From Glycocaulis albus (GTDB lineage Bacteria; Pseudomonadota; Alphaproteobacteria; Caulobacterales; Maricaulaceae), in assembly GCF_014639075.1 (NCBI RefSeq), contig NZ_BMFS01000002.1, forward strand, positions 186,001-250,000: a stretch of DNA of 64,000 bases, written 5' to 3'. The translations under genes were made by a program, and so were the position numbers. This document shows, in pieces, positions 50,377 to 57,648 of the stretch (within the stretch, counting starts at the first letter, position 1; each line of letters begins with the position of its first letter). Under the pieces are notes generated by a model that saw only the letters and a list, made by a program, of their open reading frames with translations, was not told where the DNA came from and made no database searches.

Positions 50377-50751
50377 CTACCCTTCCCTTATAAAGTCGAC
50401 GCGCGCGATCACATCATCGCGCACGGTGTAAATGACAACGAGATCGACTGGCGCGGATTTGCCCCGGCCTTCCAGCCAGACCCGCTCATGATCGATCACG
50501 CGAGACCCGATGACCGCGCGGTGCACGGCGATGGCCTCTAGCCCTTCGCTCCTGAACCGCTCGGCATAGCGCGCCCGAAATGCCTCCTGCCCCTTGAGGC
50601 TCAAGACGCCCGGAAAATCATAGACTTCCACATCATCGGCAAAGCAGGCACAGAAGGCGTCCAGATCGCGCGCATTGTACGCAGCGAGCTGGGCCTGCGC
50701 GACCAGCGCCGGACCTTTCGCAGCTTCAGCGATGGCGTGGGCGGCGAGCAT
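50377..50751 (-). CDS. NTF2/SnoaL-like protein
   Basis: This 124-residue protein has the cone-shaped NTF2-like pattern: AQLAAYNARDLDAFCACFAD at the N-terminus, then a DVEVYDFPG strand and a C-terminal VIYTVRDDVIARVDF strand pair. Such proteins may be isomerases, hydrolases or ligand-binding proteins, and no active site can be assigned. It overlaps the nuoD stop by one base and precedes nuoE by five, so it is a passenger in the nuo operon. Confidence 0.75.
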   Translation of the reverse strand: MLAAHAIAEAAKGPALVAQAQLAAYNARDLDAFCACFADDVEVYDFPGVLSLKGQEAFRARYAERFRSEGLEAIAVHRAVIGSRVIDHERVWLEGRGKSAPVDLVVIYTVRDDVIARVDFIREG

Positions 50752-51953
50752 TACCGGTCCACCTCACCGAACACGATGTCGAGCGAGCCGAGAATGGCCG
50801 AGACATCAGCCAGCATGTGGCCCTTGTTGAGATGGTCCATGGCAGCAAGGTGGGCAAAGCCCGGCGCGCGGATTTTCACACGGTAGGGCTTGTTGGAACC
50901 ATCAGCGACCAGATAGACACCAAACTCACCCTTGGGCGCTTCCACAGCGGCATAGCAATGGCCTTCGGGCACATGGACGCCCTCGGTGTAGAGCTTGAAG
51001 TGGTGAATGAGCGCTTCCATGGAGCGCTTCATCTCGGCGCGGCGCGGCGGTGCGAACTTGGTGTCGGTCGGCAGAACCTCGCCCTGATTTTCAGGCTTGG
51101 AAAGCCATTCACAGCATTGCTGCATGATCTTGCAGGACTCGCGCATCTCCTCCATGCGGACGAGATAGCGGTCATAGCAATCGCCGTTCTTGCCAATCGC
51201 GACCTTGAAATCGAGCTCGTCATAGACCTCGTAGGGCTGCGCGCGGCGCAAATCCCAGGCCATGCCCGAGCCGCGCACCATCACGCCGGAAAAGCCCCAG
51301 GCCAGCGCATCTTCCTTTGAAACGACGCCGATATCGGCATTGCGCTGCTTGAAGATGCGGTTATCGGTCAGAAGCGCGTCAATATCGTCGAGCGCCTTGG
51401 GGAATTCCTCACACCATTTCGCGATATCGTCGATCAGCGTCTGCGGCAGGTCCTGATGGACGCCACCGGGACGGAAATAGTGCGCGTGCAGGCGCGCGCC
51501 CGACGCACGCTCGTAAAAGATCATCAGCTTTTCGCGCTCTTCAAAGCCCCAGAGCGGAGGGGTCAGCGCGCCAACGTCCATCGCCTGCGTGGTGACATTC
51601 AGCAGGTGATTGAGGATACGGCCGATCTCACAATAGAGCACGCGCACATACTGGCCGCGCTTCGGGACAGGAATGCCGGCGAGCCGCTCCACCGCCAGAC
51701 AAAAGGCATGCTCCTGGTTCATCGGCGCGACATAATCCAGCCGGTCGAAATAACCGATGCCCTGCAGATAGGTCTTGTGCTCCAGCAGCTTCTCGGTGCC
51801 GCGGTGCAACAGGCCGATATGCGGATCAACGCGTTCGACCACCTCGCCATCCAGCTCCAGCACCATGCGCAGCACGCCGTGCGCGGCCGGGTGCACCGGG
51901 CCGAAATTGATCGTGAAATTGCGGACTTCCTGTTCGGCGGGCGTATCGGTCAC
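50751..51953 (-). CDS. nuoD: NADH-quinone oxidoreductase subunit D
   Basis: This 49-kDa-type subunit of about 400 residues forms the quinone site with NuoB. It contains [38 protein letters not shown] and the C-terminal [20 protein letters not shown]. The GTG at 51953 is chosen because a GGAGG lies ten bases upstream and it gives [13 protein letters not shown]; the longer open frame passes through a heptamer repeat. Confidence 0.95.
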   Translation of the reverse strand: MTDTPAEQEVRNFTINFGPVHPAAHGVLRMVLELDGEVVERVDPHIGLLHRGTEKLLEHKTYLQGIGYFDRLDYVAPMNQEHAFCLAVERLAGIPVPKRGQYVRVLYCEIGRILNHLLNVTTQAMDVGALTPPLWGFEEREKLMIFYERASGARLHAHYFRPGGVHQDLPQTLIDDIAKWCEEFPKALDDIDALLTDNRIFKQRNADIGVVSKEDALAWGFSGVMVRGSGMAWDLRRAQPYEVYDELDFKVAIGKNGDCYDRYLVRMEEMRESCKIMQQCCEWLSKPENQGEVLPTDTKFAPPRRAEMKRSMEALIHHFKLYTEGVHVPEGHCYAAVEAPKGEFGVYLVADGSNKPYRVKIRAPGFAHLAAMDHLNKGHMLADVSAILGSLDIVFGEVDR

Positions 51954-51980
51954 AGCGGCGCACCTCCGTGCAAGAGCGGG

Positions 51981-52008
51981 TAGCGAGTAGTGAGTAGCGA
52001 ATAACGGG
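51981..52008 (-). repeat. Tandem heptamer array between nuoC and nuoD
   Basis: Four 7-base units follow one another: TAGCGAG, TAGTGAG, TAGCGAA and a degenerate TAACGGG. It is read as CTCGCTA/CTCACTA/TTCGCTA on the transcribed strand and lies in the 119-base nuoC-nuoD gap, just upstream of the nuoD ribosome binding site. Confidence 0.6.
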
Positions 52009-52072
52009 CGCACTCTGACGTCCGGTCTTCAAGGTGGCGTGCGGCGGCGATGCTCATGTCTTTTCTACCCAC

Positions 52073-52678
52073 TCACTGCGCTTTCTCATCACCGGGAATG
52101 ACGAGCCTGGCGCCTTCCCACGGCGAGAGGAAATCGAAGTCGCGGTATTCCTGGACGAGATTCACCGGCTCATAGACAACGCGCTTTTGCGACTCGTCAT
52201 AGCGAACCTCGACAAAGCCGGTCAGCGGGAAATCCTTGCGCAGCGGGAAACCCTCAAAACCGTAATCGGTGAGGATGCGGCGCAGATCCGGGTGGCCATC
52301 AAACACTACGCCATACATGTCGAACGCTTCACGTTCGAACCAGTTGGCTGCCGGATAAATGTCCACCACGCTGTCGACGTTCGCGTCCTCCGCCACCGTC
52401 AGCAGCACCCGGATCCGCGTATTATTGTGCATGGACAGGAGGTGGTAGACGACATCGAAACGGTCAGACCGCGAGGGCCAGTCGACACCGCAAATATCGA
52501 TAAGCGTGGTGAAACGGCAGGCCGGGTCATCACGCAGGAAGCGCAGCACCTTCTTCACCCGGTCCCGGTGAATGGTCAGCGTCAGCTCGCCATGGGCAAT
52601 GGCGTGCTCGCGCACATCCTCGTTCAGCGCATCATCGAGATGGGCTGCCAGTTCTGAGAGGGTATCGGGCTTGCTCAA
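52073..52678 (-). CDS. nuoC: NADH-quinone oxidoreductase subunit C
   Basis: This 201-residue 30-kDa-type subunit shows [19 protein letters not shown] followed by [19 protein letters not shown], the family signature. The start appears to be TTG at 52678, giving a typical N-terminus; no convincing ATG is near. It is separate from NuoD, not fused as in E. coli. Confidence 0.94.
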   Translation of the reverse strand: MSKPDTLSELAAHLDDALNEDVREHAIAHGELTLTIHRDRVKKVLRFLRDDPACRFTTLIDICGVDWPSRSDRFDVVYHLLSMHNNTRIRVLLTVAEDANVDSVVDIYPAANWFEREAFDMYGVVFDGHPDLRRILTDYGFEGFPLRKDFPLTGFVEVRYDESQKRVVYEPVNLVQEYRDFDFLSPWEGARLVIPGDEKAQ

Positions 52679-52709
52679 CGGAGGGGCTCGCTTGCTCTGA
52701 CGGTTTCAA

Positions 52710-53273
52710 CTAGCGCTCGATCGTGCCTTCACGGCGGATTTTCTTCTGCAGCTGGAGAATGCCATAGACCAGCGCCTCGGCGGTCGGCGGACAGCCCGGA
52801 ACGTAGATATCGACCGGCACGATCCGGTCACAGCCACGCACCACCGAATAGGAATAGTGGTAATAGCCTCCGCCATTGGCGCAGCTGCCCATGGAAATCA
52901 CGTAGCGGGGCTCGGGCATCTGGTCATAGACCTTGCGCAGGGCCGGAGCCATCTTGTTGGTCAGCGTGCCGGCCACGATCATCACGTCGGACTGGCGGGG
53001 TGAACCGCGCGGCGCGGCTCCGAAGCGTTCGAGATCGTAGCGCGGCATGGCCGCCTGCATCATCTCGACCGCGCAGCACGCCAGACCAAACGTCATCCAC
53101 ATCAGCGAGCCGGTGCGCGCCCAGGTGATGAGATCGTCGGCACGCGCCACCAGAAAGCCCTTGTCAGCCAGCTGGTCTGACAGGCCGTCGAAGAACGGGT
53201 CATGTTTTTTCGGGTCATAGGCGGGAACGCCGGTGCGCGCCGCGCCGAGTGCCGGAACAGTGGGATTTGCCAT
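52710..53273 (-). CDS. nuoB: NADH-quinone oxidoreductase subunit B
   Basis: This 187-residue subunit holds the terminal N2 [4Fe-4S] cluster that donates electrons to quinone. The ligand cysteines are in [10 protein letters not shown] (adjacent cysteines), [15 protein letters not shown] and [11 protein letters not shown]. It follows nuoA by six bases. Confidence 0.97.
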   Translation of the reverse strand: MANPTVPALGAARTGVPAYDPKKHDPFFDGLSDQLADKGFLVARADDLITWARTGSLMWMTFGLACCAVEMMQAAMPRYDLERFGAAPRGSPRQSDVMIVAGTLTNKMAPALRKVYDQMPEPRYVISMGSCANGGGYYHYSYSVVRGCDRIVPVDIYVPGCPPTAEALVYGILQLQKKIRREGTIER

Positions 53274-53279
53274 GATCGC

Positions 53280-53645
53280 TTACTCCCAGTCCAGGGCGCC
53301 CTTGCGCCACTCATAGAGGAACCCGACGGTCAGCACGCCGAGAAATACCATCATCGACCAGAAGGCGAAGATATTGCCTTCGAACATCGGGAATATCCAA
53401 GGGAAGAGGAACGCCACTTCCAGGTCGAAAATGATGAAGAGGATCGCCACCAGATAGAAGCGCACATCGAACTTCATGCGCGCGTCCTCGAAGGCGTTGA
53501 AGCCACACTCGTAGGTCGAGACCTTCTCCGGATCAGGATCGGACGGCGCCAGCACCGCCGCTGCCACGATGAAGCCGATCCCCATTGCCAGTGCGATGGC
53601 AAAGAAGATCAGAACGGGAAGGTATTCCAGAAGTACCGCGTCCAT
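53280..53645 (-). CDS. nuoA: NADH-quinone oxidoreductase subunit A
   Basis: This 121-residue membrane subunit has three helices, with the conserved [20 protein letters not shown] loop containing the quinone-site cysteine, and FLLVAILF-type second helix sequence followed by [10 protein letters not shown]. It is the first gene of the nuo operon; a 333-base gap separates it from the divergent efflux operon. Confidence 0.96.
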   Translation of the reverse strand: MDAVLLEYLPVLIFFAIALAMGIGFIVAAAVLAPSDPDPEKVSTYECGFNAFEDARMKFDVRFYLVAILFIIFDLEVAFLFPWIFPMFEGNIFAFWSMMVFLGVLTVGFLYEWRKGALDWE

Positions 53646-53721
53646 GGTCCGCCCTGGCGTAGCTGATCAGCCCCGGAAGCCGCAACGCAGCCCTGCCGCG
53701 CCCGACCGTTACAAAAGCCCC

Positions 53722-53746
53722 TGACAGAAGAACGGGCCTTCTGTCA
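53722..53746. promoter_or_regulatory. Perfect inverted repeat upstream of nuoA
   Basis: TGACAGAAG (53722-53730) and CTTCTGTCA (53738-53746) flank seven bases. The centre is about 90 bases upstream of the nuoA ATG. The minus-strand arm forms part of TTGACA, a -35-like element, so it could be an operator; a hairpin role is also possible. Confidence 0.5.
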
Positions 53747-53874
53747 ATTTGGGCGGAAGCTAGTGCGCACCGCCCGCGCCCGCAAGCCGTATGAGACATC
53801 AATTGAAGCGCATATTGCCGCTGCAAGCACCTGTTTTTGCGAGCCATTCTCATCTAGCTGGGCCAAACTCAGTT

Positions 53875-53931
53875 CCGGTTCATCTAAGCGACGGAAAATA
53901 GGCCTTCATCGCGTTGGACGTGATGAACCGG
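53875..53931. promoter_or_regulatory. 10-bp inverted repeat upstream of the efflux operon
   Basis: CCGGTTCATC (53875-53884) is repeated exactly in inverted form as GATGAACCGG (53922-53931), with 37 bases between. The right arm also contains the palindrome AACCGGTT (53926-53933) and overlaps the spacer of the putative promoter. It could be a looping or paired operator. Confidence 0.4.
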
Positions 53932-53978
53932 TTCCGGCTAAAGCGGACCCTTCAACATTCTTGCGAGCAGAAGCAGAT

Positions 53979-55457
53979 ATGAAAAAATTCCTCCTCCCCG
54001 CCCTGGCCATCGTCCTTGTTGCATTGGCCGGGTTCTGGGCGTGGCAGTCATTTGCGCCGTCCGGCGAAGGCAGGCTTCAGGTCGAGACCGGCAGGATCGA
54101 AGCGCGCGACCTGTCGCGTCAGGTTGCCTCGACCGGCTCGATAGCGCCCCTCATCACCGTGGAGGTGGGCTCGCAGCTTTCCGGCCAGATACTGGAGCTG
54201 ATGGCAGACTTCAACGACGAGGTGGAAGCCGGACAGGTGATTGCCCGGCTGGACCCGCAGACCTTCGAGACCCGCGTCCGCGAGGCCCAGGCGAGCCTGG
54301 AGGTGGCGCAGTCCCAGGTTTCGGTCAGCCAGGCCAATCTGACCCGGGCGCGCGCCGAGGCGCGCGAAGCGCAGCGCGCATTCGAACGTGCTCGCGAGCT
54401 GACCGAGCGCGGCACCTATTCACAGGTGCAGTTCGACGCCGCCGAGACGGCGCGTGACACCGCACAGGCCTCTGTCCAGGTGGCCGAAGCCAATCTGCGA
54501 AATGCCCGCGCCACGCTCGACCAGCGCCAGGCCAGCCTGGAAAGCGCGCAGGTTGATCTGGAGCGCGCCACCATCCGCTCCCCCATTGACGGGGTTGTAA
54601 TCGACCGGCAGGTCGATGTTGGCCAGACGGTGGCCGCCAGCCTCAACGCGCCGGTTCTCTTCATCATCGCGCGCGACCTTTCGCGCATCCAGATCGAGGC
54701 CCGGGTAGACGAATCCGATATCGGCCAGATCGCGGTAGGCCAGCTTGTCACTTTCGAAGTTGATGCTTTCCGGGAACGTGAATTCTCCGGTGAAGTGCGT
54801 CAGGTCCGCCTTGCCGCGATCGCCGAACAGAATGTTGTCACCTACACGGTCGTAATCGAGGCGGACAATCCCGGTCAGCGCCTGCTGCCGGGCATGACGG
54901 CCAATGTGAACATCATTACCGGCGATGTTGAGGGCGCACTGACCGTTCCGGCCACGGCTCTGCGTTTCCAGCCGCGCGGAGCCGCAGAAAGCCTGGTTGC
55001 CCCCGGCAGCGCGGGCAATAGCGGCGGGCAGAGCGAGCGCGGCAATGCAATGATGGCCCGCCTGCTGGATCCGCTGGAGCTGCCCGCCGACCGGCGCGCA
55101 CAAGCCGAACAGGCCCTCCGGTCGGCTTTTGAGACCATGCGCCGCAGCGGCCCGCCAGGCGCGGGCGGCGGCGGGAACATGCAGGCCATGTTGCAACGCG
55201 CGCTTGGCGATGTACTGACCCTTGAAGAGATGAACCGCCTGACGGCGATGATGGCGGAGGCCCGCAGCGGCCAGGGCCGCCGCGGCACTGCAGGCGCCGA
55301 AATCCAGCGGGGTACCATCTGGGTCCAGCGCGCCGACGGGCGGCTGGAATCGCGCCCTGTGCGCGTCGGGCTGTCGGACGGTCAATATACCGAGGTCATG
55401 GGCGAAAGCATAAGCGAAGGGGAGAACGTTGTGGTGCGCGTGCGTGAGGTGCGCTGA
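53979..55457 (+). CDS. MacA-type efflux periplasmic adaptor (HlyD family)
   Basis: This 492-residue adaptor has an N-terminal membrane anchor (about residues 3-22), a lipoyl-like half-motif with VEVGSQLSGQILELMADFND, a long coiled-coil hairpin (about 105-185) and IRSPIDGVVIDRQVDVGQTV closing the lipoyl domain, then beta-barrel domains. Between about residues 333 and 437 a glycine-, methionine- and arginine-rich helical insertion interrupts the membrane-proximal domain. It should link the ABC permease encoded downstream to an outer membrane TolC-like channel, which is not in the window. The ATG at 53979 is chosen by the anchor position. Confidence 0.88.
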   Translation: MKKFLLPALAIVLVALAGFWAWQSFAPSGEGRLQVETGRIEARDLSRQVASTGSIAPLITVEVGSQLSGQILELMADFNDEVEAGQVIARLDPQTFETRVREAQASLEVAQSQVSVSQANLTRARAEAREAQRAFERARELTERGTYSQVQFDAAETARDTAQASVQVAEANLRNARATLDQRQASLESAQVDLERATIRSPIDGVVIDRQVDVGQTVAASLNAPVLFIIARDLSRIQIEARVDESDIGQIAVGQLVTFEVDAFREREFSGEVRQVRLAAIAEQNVVTYTVVIEADNPGQRLLPGMTANVNIITGDVEGALTVPATALRFQPRGAAESLVAPGSAGNSGGQSERGNAMMARLLDPLELPADRRAQAEQALRSAFETMRRSGPPGAGGGGNMQAMLQRALGDVLTLEEMNRLTAMMAEARSGQGRRGTAGAEIQRGTIWVQRADGRLESRPVRVGLSDGQYTEVMGESISEGENVVVRVREVR

Positions 55458-56146
55458 TGGCTGCCCCTGCAACACTGATTAGGGCGCGCCAGCTCTCGCG
55501 CGTTTACAAGCTGGGCGGAGGCGATGTTCATGCCCTGCGCGGTATCGATTGCGATATTGCCGAGGGCGGTTATGTCGCCGTGATGGGCGCGTCCGGCTCG
55601 GGCAAGTCGACCTTCATGAACATGCTCGGCGCACTCGATACGCCCAGCGGCGGGGAACTGACCATTGCCGGACAGTCGCTGCTGAACCGCACACCCGATG
55701 AGCTGGCAGCGTTCCGCAACCAGACTGTCGGCTTCGTCTTCCAGCAATTCAACCTGCTGCCGCGCACCCCTGCAATCGACAATGTCGCCCTGCCCCTGCT
55801 CTATCGCGGCATGCCGGCCGCTCAGAGGCGCGAACGGGCAGCAGCCTGTCTGGAGATGGTAGGCCTGGGCGACCGTATGGATCACCACCCCTCGCAGCTT
55901 TCGGGCGGCCAGCAGCAGCGCGTCGCGATCGCCCGCGCCCTCTCCAATGAGCCGCGTATCCTGCTGGCCGACGAGCCCACGGGCGCCCTCGACTCACGCA
56001 CGTCTGAAGATGTGATGGACATTTTTGACCAGCTGAACGCATCCGGCATCACGCTCATACTCGTCACGCACGAGGCTGAGGTGGGCGCACGGGCCAGACG
56101 GCGCATCGTGTTCCGGGACGGCCGGATCGTGGAGGACATCCAATGA
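55457..56146 (+). CDS. MacB-type ABC transporter ATP-binding protein
   Basis: This 229-residue ATPase shows Walker A MGASGSGKST, signature [15 protein letters not shown] and Walker B ILLADEPTGALD. It belongs to the MacB/LolD/FtsE subfamily. Its ATG overlaps the adaptor stop by one base and its stop overlaps the permease start by four, so the three genes are one transcription unit. The substrate may be an antibiotic, peptide or lipid; it cannot be read from sequence. Confidence 0.9.
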   Translation: MAAPATLIRARQLSRVYKLGGGDVHALRGIDCDIAEGGYVAVMGASGSGKSTFMNMLGALDTPSGGELTIAGQSLLNRTPDELAAFRNQTVGFVFQQFNLLPRTPAIDNVALPLLYRGMPAAQRRERAAACLEMVGLGDRMDHHPSQLSGGQQQRVAIARALSNEPRILLADEPTGALDSRTSEDVMDIFDQLNASGITLILVTHEAEVGARARRRIVFRDGRIVEDIQ

Positions 56147-57381
56147 ATTTTGCTGCTGCTGTCAGCGTCGCCCTCAACGCGCTGCGCGTGAACGCGCTGC
56201 GCAGCTTTCTGGCCATGCTGGGCGTGATTATCGGCGTCGGCTCGGTGATCGTGATGATCTCGATATCCCAGGGCGCCAAAGCCGCCGTAGACGCACAGAT
56301 CAGCGCCCTGGGTGCAAACTCGCTGCAATTGCGTCCCGGCTCATCTTTCCGGGGCGGGGTGCGCGGCGGCTCCGGTTCGGCAACACCGCTGAGCGATGAG
56401 GATGTCGAGGCGCTGCGTGAAACTGTGCCCTACGTTATCGCGGCAGCCGGCATCATCCAGCAACGCGGACTGACGGCCGTGGTCGATGGCGTCAACTGGT
56501 CCACCGAAGTGGCCGGCACACATCCGGACTATTTCATCGTCCGGGACTGGGACATTGTTGAAGGACGGGCTTTCACCGTGCCCGAGCTCGACGGCGCCGC
56601 GCGGGTTGCCGTGATTGGCCGGACCGTCGCCAACGAACTGTTTCCCGCGGGCGGCGCAATCGGGGCAAGCTTGCGCATAAGCGGGGTTCCGCTTGAAGTA
56701 GCCGGCATACTGGCCGAGCGCGGGCAGTCCAGCTGGGGCCAGGACCAGGACGATGTGATTTTCGTGCCCGCAACAACCATGCGCAACCGTCTGGGCGGGC
56801 TTTCCACGGCTGGGGTCCGCAACCCGGTCCAGTCGATATGGCTGGGCATCGACCGTGCCCGCAACATGGAGGCCGCCACAGAGGAGATTACCGATCTGAT
56901 GCGCGTGCGGCGGAACATACGCATTGGCGGCACGGACGATTTTGCCGTCGTCAATTTTGCCGAATTCCTGCGCGCCCGCAACGAGACGGAGAGCCAGCTG
57001 GGGCTGCTGCTGGCCGCCACAGCGGTGATCTCGCTCGTCGTTGGCGGGATTGGCATCATGAACATCATGCTGGTGTCGGTGACCGAACGCACACGAGAGA
57101 TCGGCCTGCGCCTGGCCATCGGGGCAAAGCAGGCCGATATTCGAAACCAGTTCCTGATCGAGGCGGTGGTGTTGTGCGTGGCGGGCGGGCTCGTCGGCAT
57201 GGCGTGCGGCGCCATTGGTGCCCTGGTCGTGGAATCGATGGGGCAGTTTCCCGTTTCGATCGAGCCCATGATCGCTTTTGTCGCCATCGGCGCAGCAGCC
57301 GGCGTCGGCATATTGTTCGGCTTCTATCCCGCGCATCGTGCCAGCCGGCTGAACCCGATCGACGCGCTGCGCTACGAGTAG
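56143..57381 (+). CDS. MacB-type ABC transporter permease
   Basis: This 412-residue permease has one N-terminal helix (about 15-42, in RSFLAMLGVIIGVGSVIVMI), a large periplasmic MacB-PCD domain (about 45-280), and three C-terminal helices with the FtsX motif SLVVGGIGIMNIMLVSVTER and the final RASRLNPIDALRYE. The ATPase is on a separate chain, unlike E. coli MacB. The operon ends at the terminator at 57401-57439. Confidence 0.9.
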   Translation: MNFAAAVSVALNALRVNALRSFLAMLGVIIGVGSVIVMISISQGAKAAVDAQISALGANSLQLRPGSSFRGGVRGGSGSATPLSDEDVEALRETVPYVIAAAGIIQQRGLTAVVDGVNWSTEVAGTHPDYFIVRDWDIVEGRAFTVPELDGAARVAVIGRTVANELFPAGGAIGASLRISGVPLEVAGILAERGQSSWGQDQDDVIFVPATTMRNRLGGLSTAGVRNPVQSIWLGIDRARNMEAATEEITDLMRVRRNIRIGGTDDFAVVNFAEFLRARNETESQLGLLLAATAVISLVVGGIGIMNIMLVSVTERTREIGLRLAIGAKQADIRNQFLIEAVVLCVAGGLVGMACGAIGALVVESMGQFPVSIEPMIAFVAIGAAAGVGILFGFYPAHRASRLNPIDALRYE

Positions 57382-57400
57382 GCGCCTGCCGCTTCACCAA

Positions 57401-57439
57401 ACGAAAAAGGCCGCTCCGGACAGGAGCGGCCTTTTTCGT
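57401..57439. terminator. Bidirectional intrinsic terminator after the efflux operon
   Basis: The sequence ACGAAAAAGGCCGCTCC pairs with GGAGCGGCCTTTTTCGT across a short GGACA loop. The GC-rich core is flanked by A5 and T5 runs, so it can stop the efflux operon on the plus strand and the tRNA-Asp transcript on the minus strand. Confidence 0.85.
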
Positions 57440-57455
57440 TTTTCTCTGGAAGAAG

Positions 57456-57532
57456 TGGCGCGAGTGACGGGGCTCGAACCCGCGACCTCCGGCGTGACAG
57501 GCCGGCACTCTAACCAACTGAGCTACACCCGC
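57456..57532 (-). tRNA. tRNA-Asp (GTC anticodon)
   Basis: This 77-base gene reads GCGGGTGTAGCTCAGTTGGT from its 5' end. The anticodon loop in CCGGCCTGTCACGCCGG gives GTC, and the T-arm contains GGTTCGAGCCC. The acceptor stem GCGGGTG/CACTCGC pairs fully with one G-U, and CCA is encoded. The terminator at 57401-57439 follows. Confidence 0.96.
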
Positions 57533-57573
57533 TTGGCACTTCTTCATCGGGGCTGGCCCCGAACGAGACGCGT

Positions 57574-57602
57574 TACTTAATCGGCGTGTTCTGGCCGGTC
57601 AA
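57574..57602 (-). promoter_or_regulatory. Putative tRNA-Asp promoter
   Basis: On the minus strand TTGACC (57602-57597) and TAAGTA (57579-57574) are 17 bases apart, about 42 bases before the tRNA 5' end. A perfect 7-bp hairpin (57547-57562) would lie in the precursor leader. Confidence 0.5.
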
Positions 57603-57648
57603 GCCGGTTCGGTCAGACCGCTGCGACGAAATACACAGCCTCCTGACC

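Larger units (their letters stand above)
53646..53978. other. Divergent control region between nuoA and the efflux operon
   Basis: No convincing gene lies here, although the frame of the adaptor protein is open back to 53763. It contains a perfect 9-bp inverted repeat near nuoA (53722-53746), with TTGACA read on the minus strand at 53747-53742, and a 10-bp inverted repeat nearer the efflux gene (53875-53931). A weak TTGGAC/CTAAAG pair (53914-53943, 18-base spacer) could be the efflux promoter. Confidence 0.5.

Noticed and set aside
53763-53978. A 72-codon N-terminal extension of the efflux adaptor
   Set aside because: It would place the membrane anchor in the middle of the protein and cover the region with inverted repeats and promoter-like elements.
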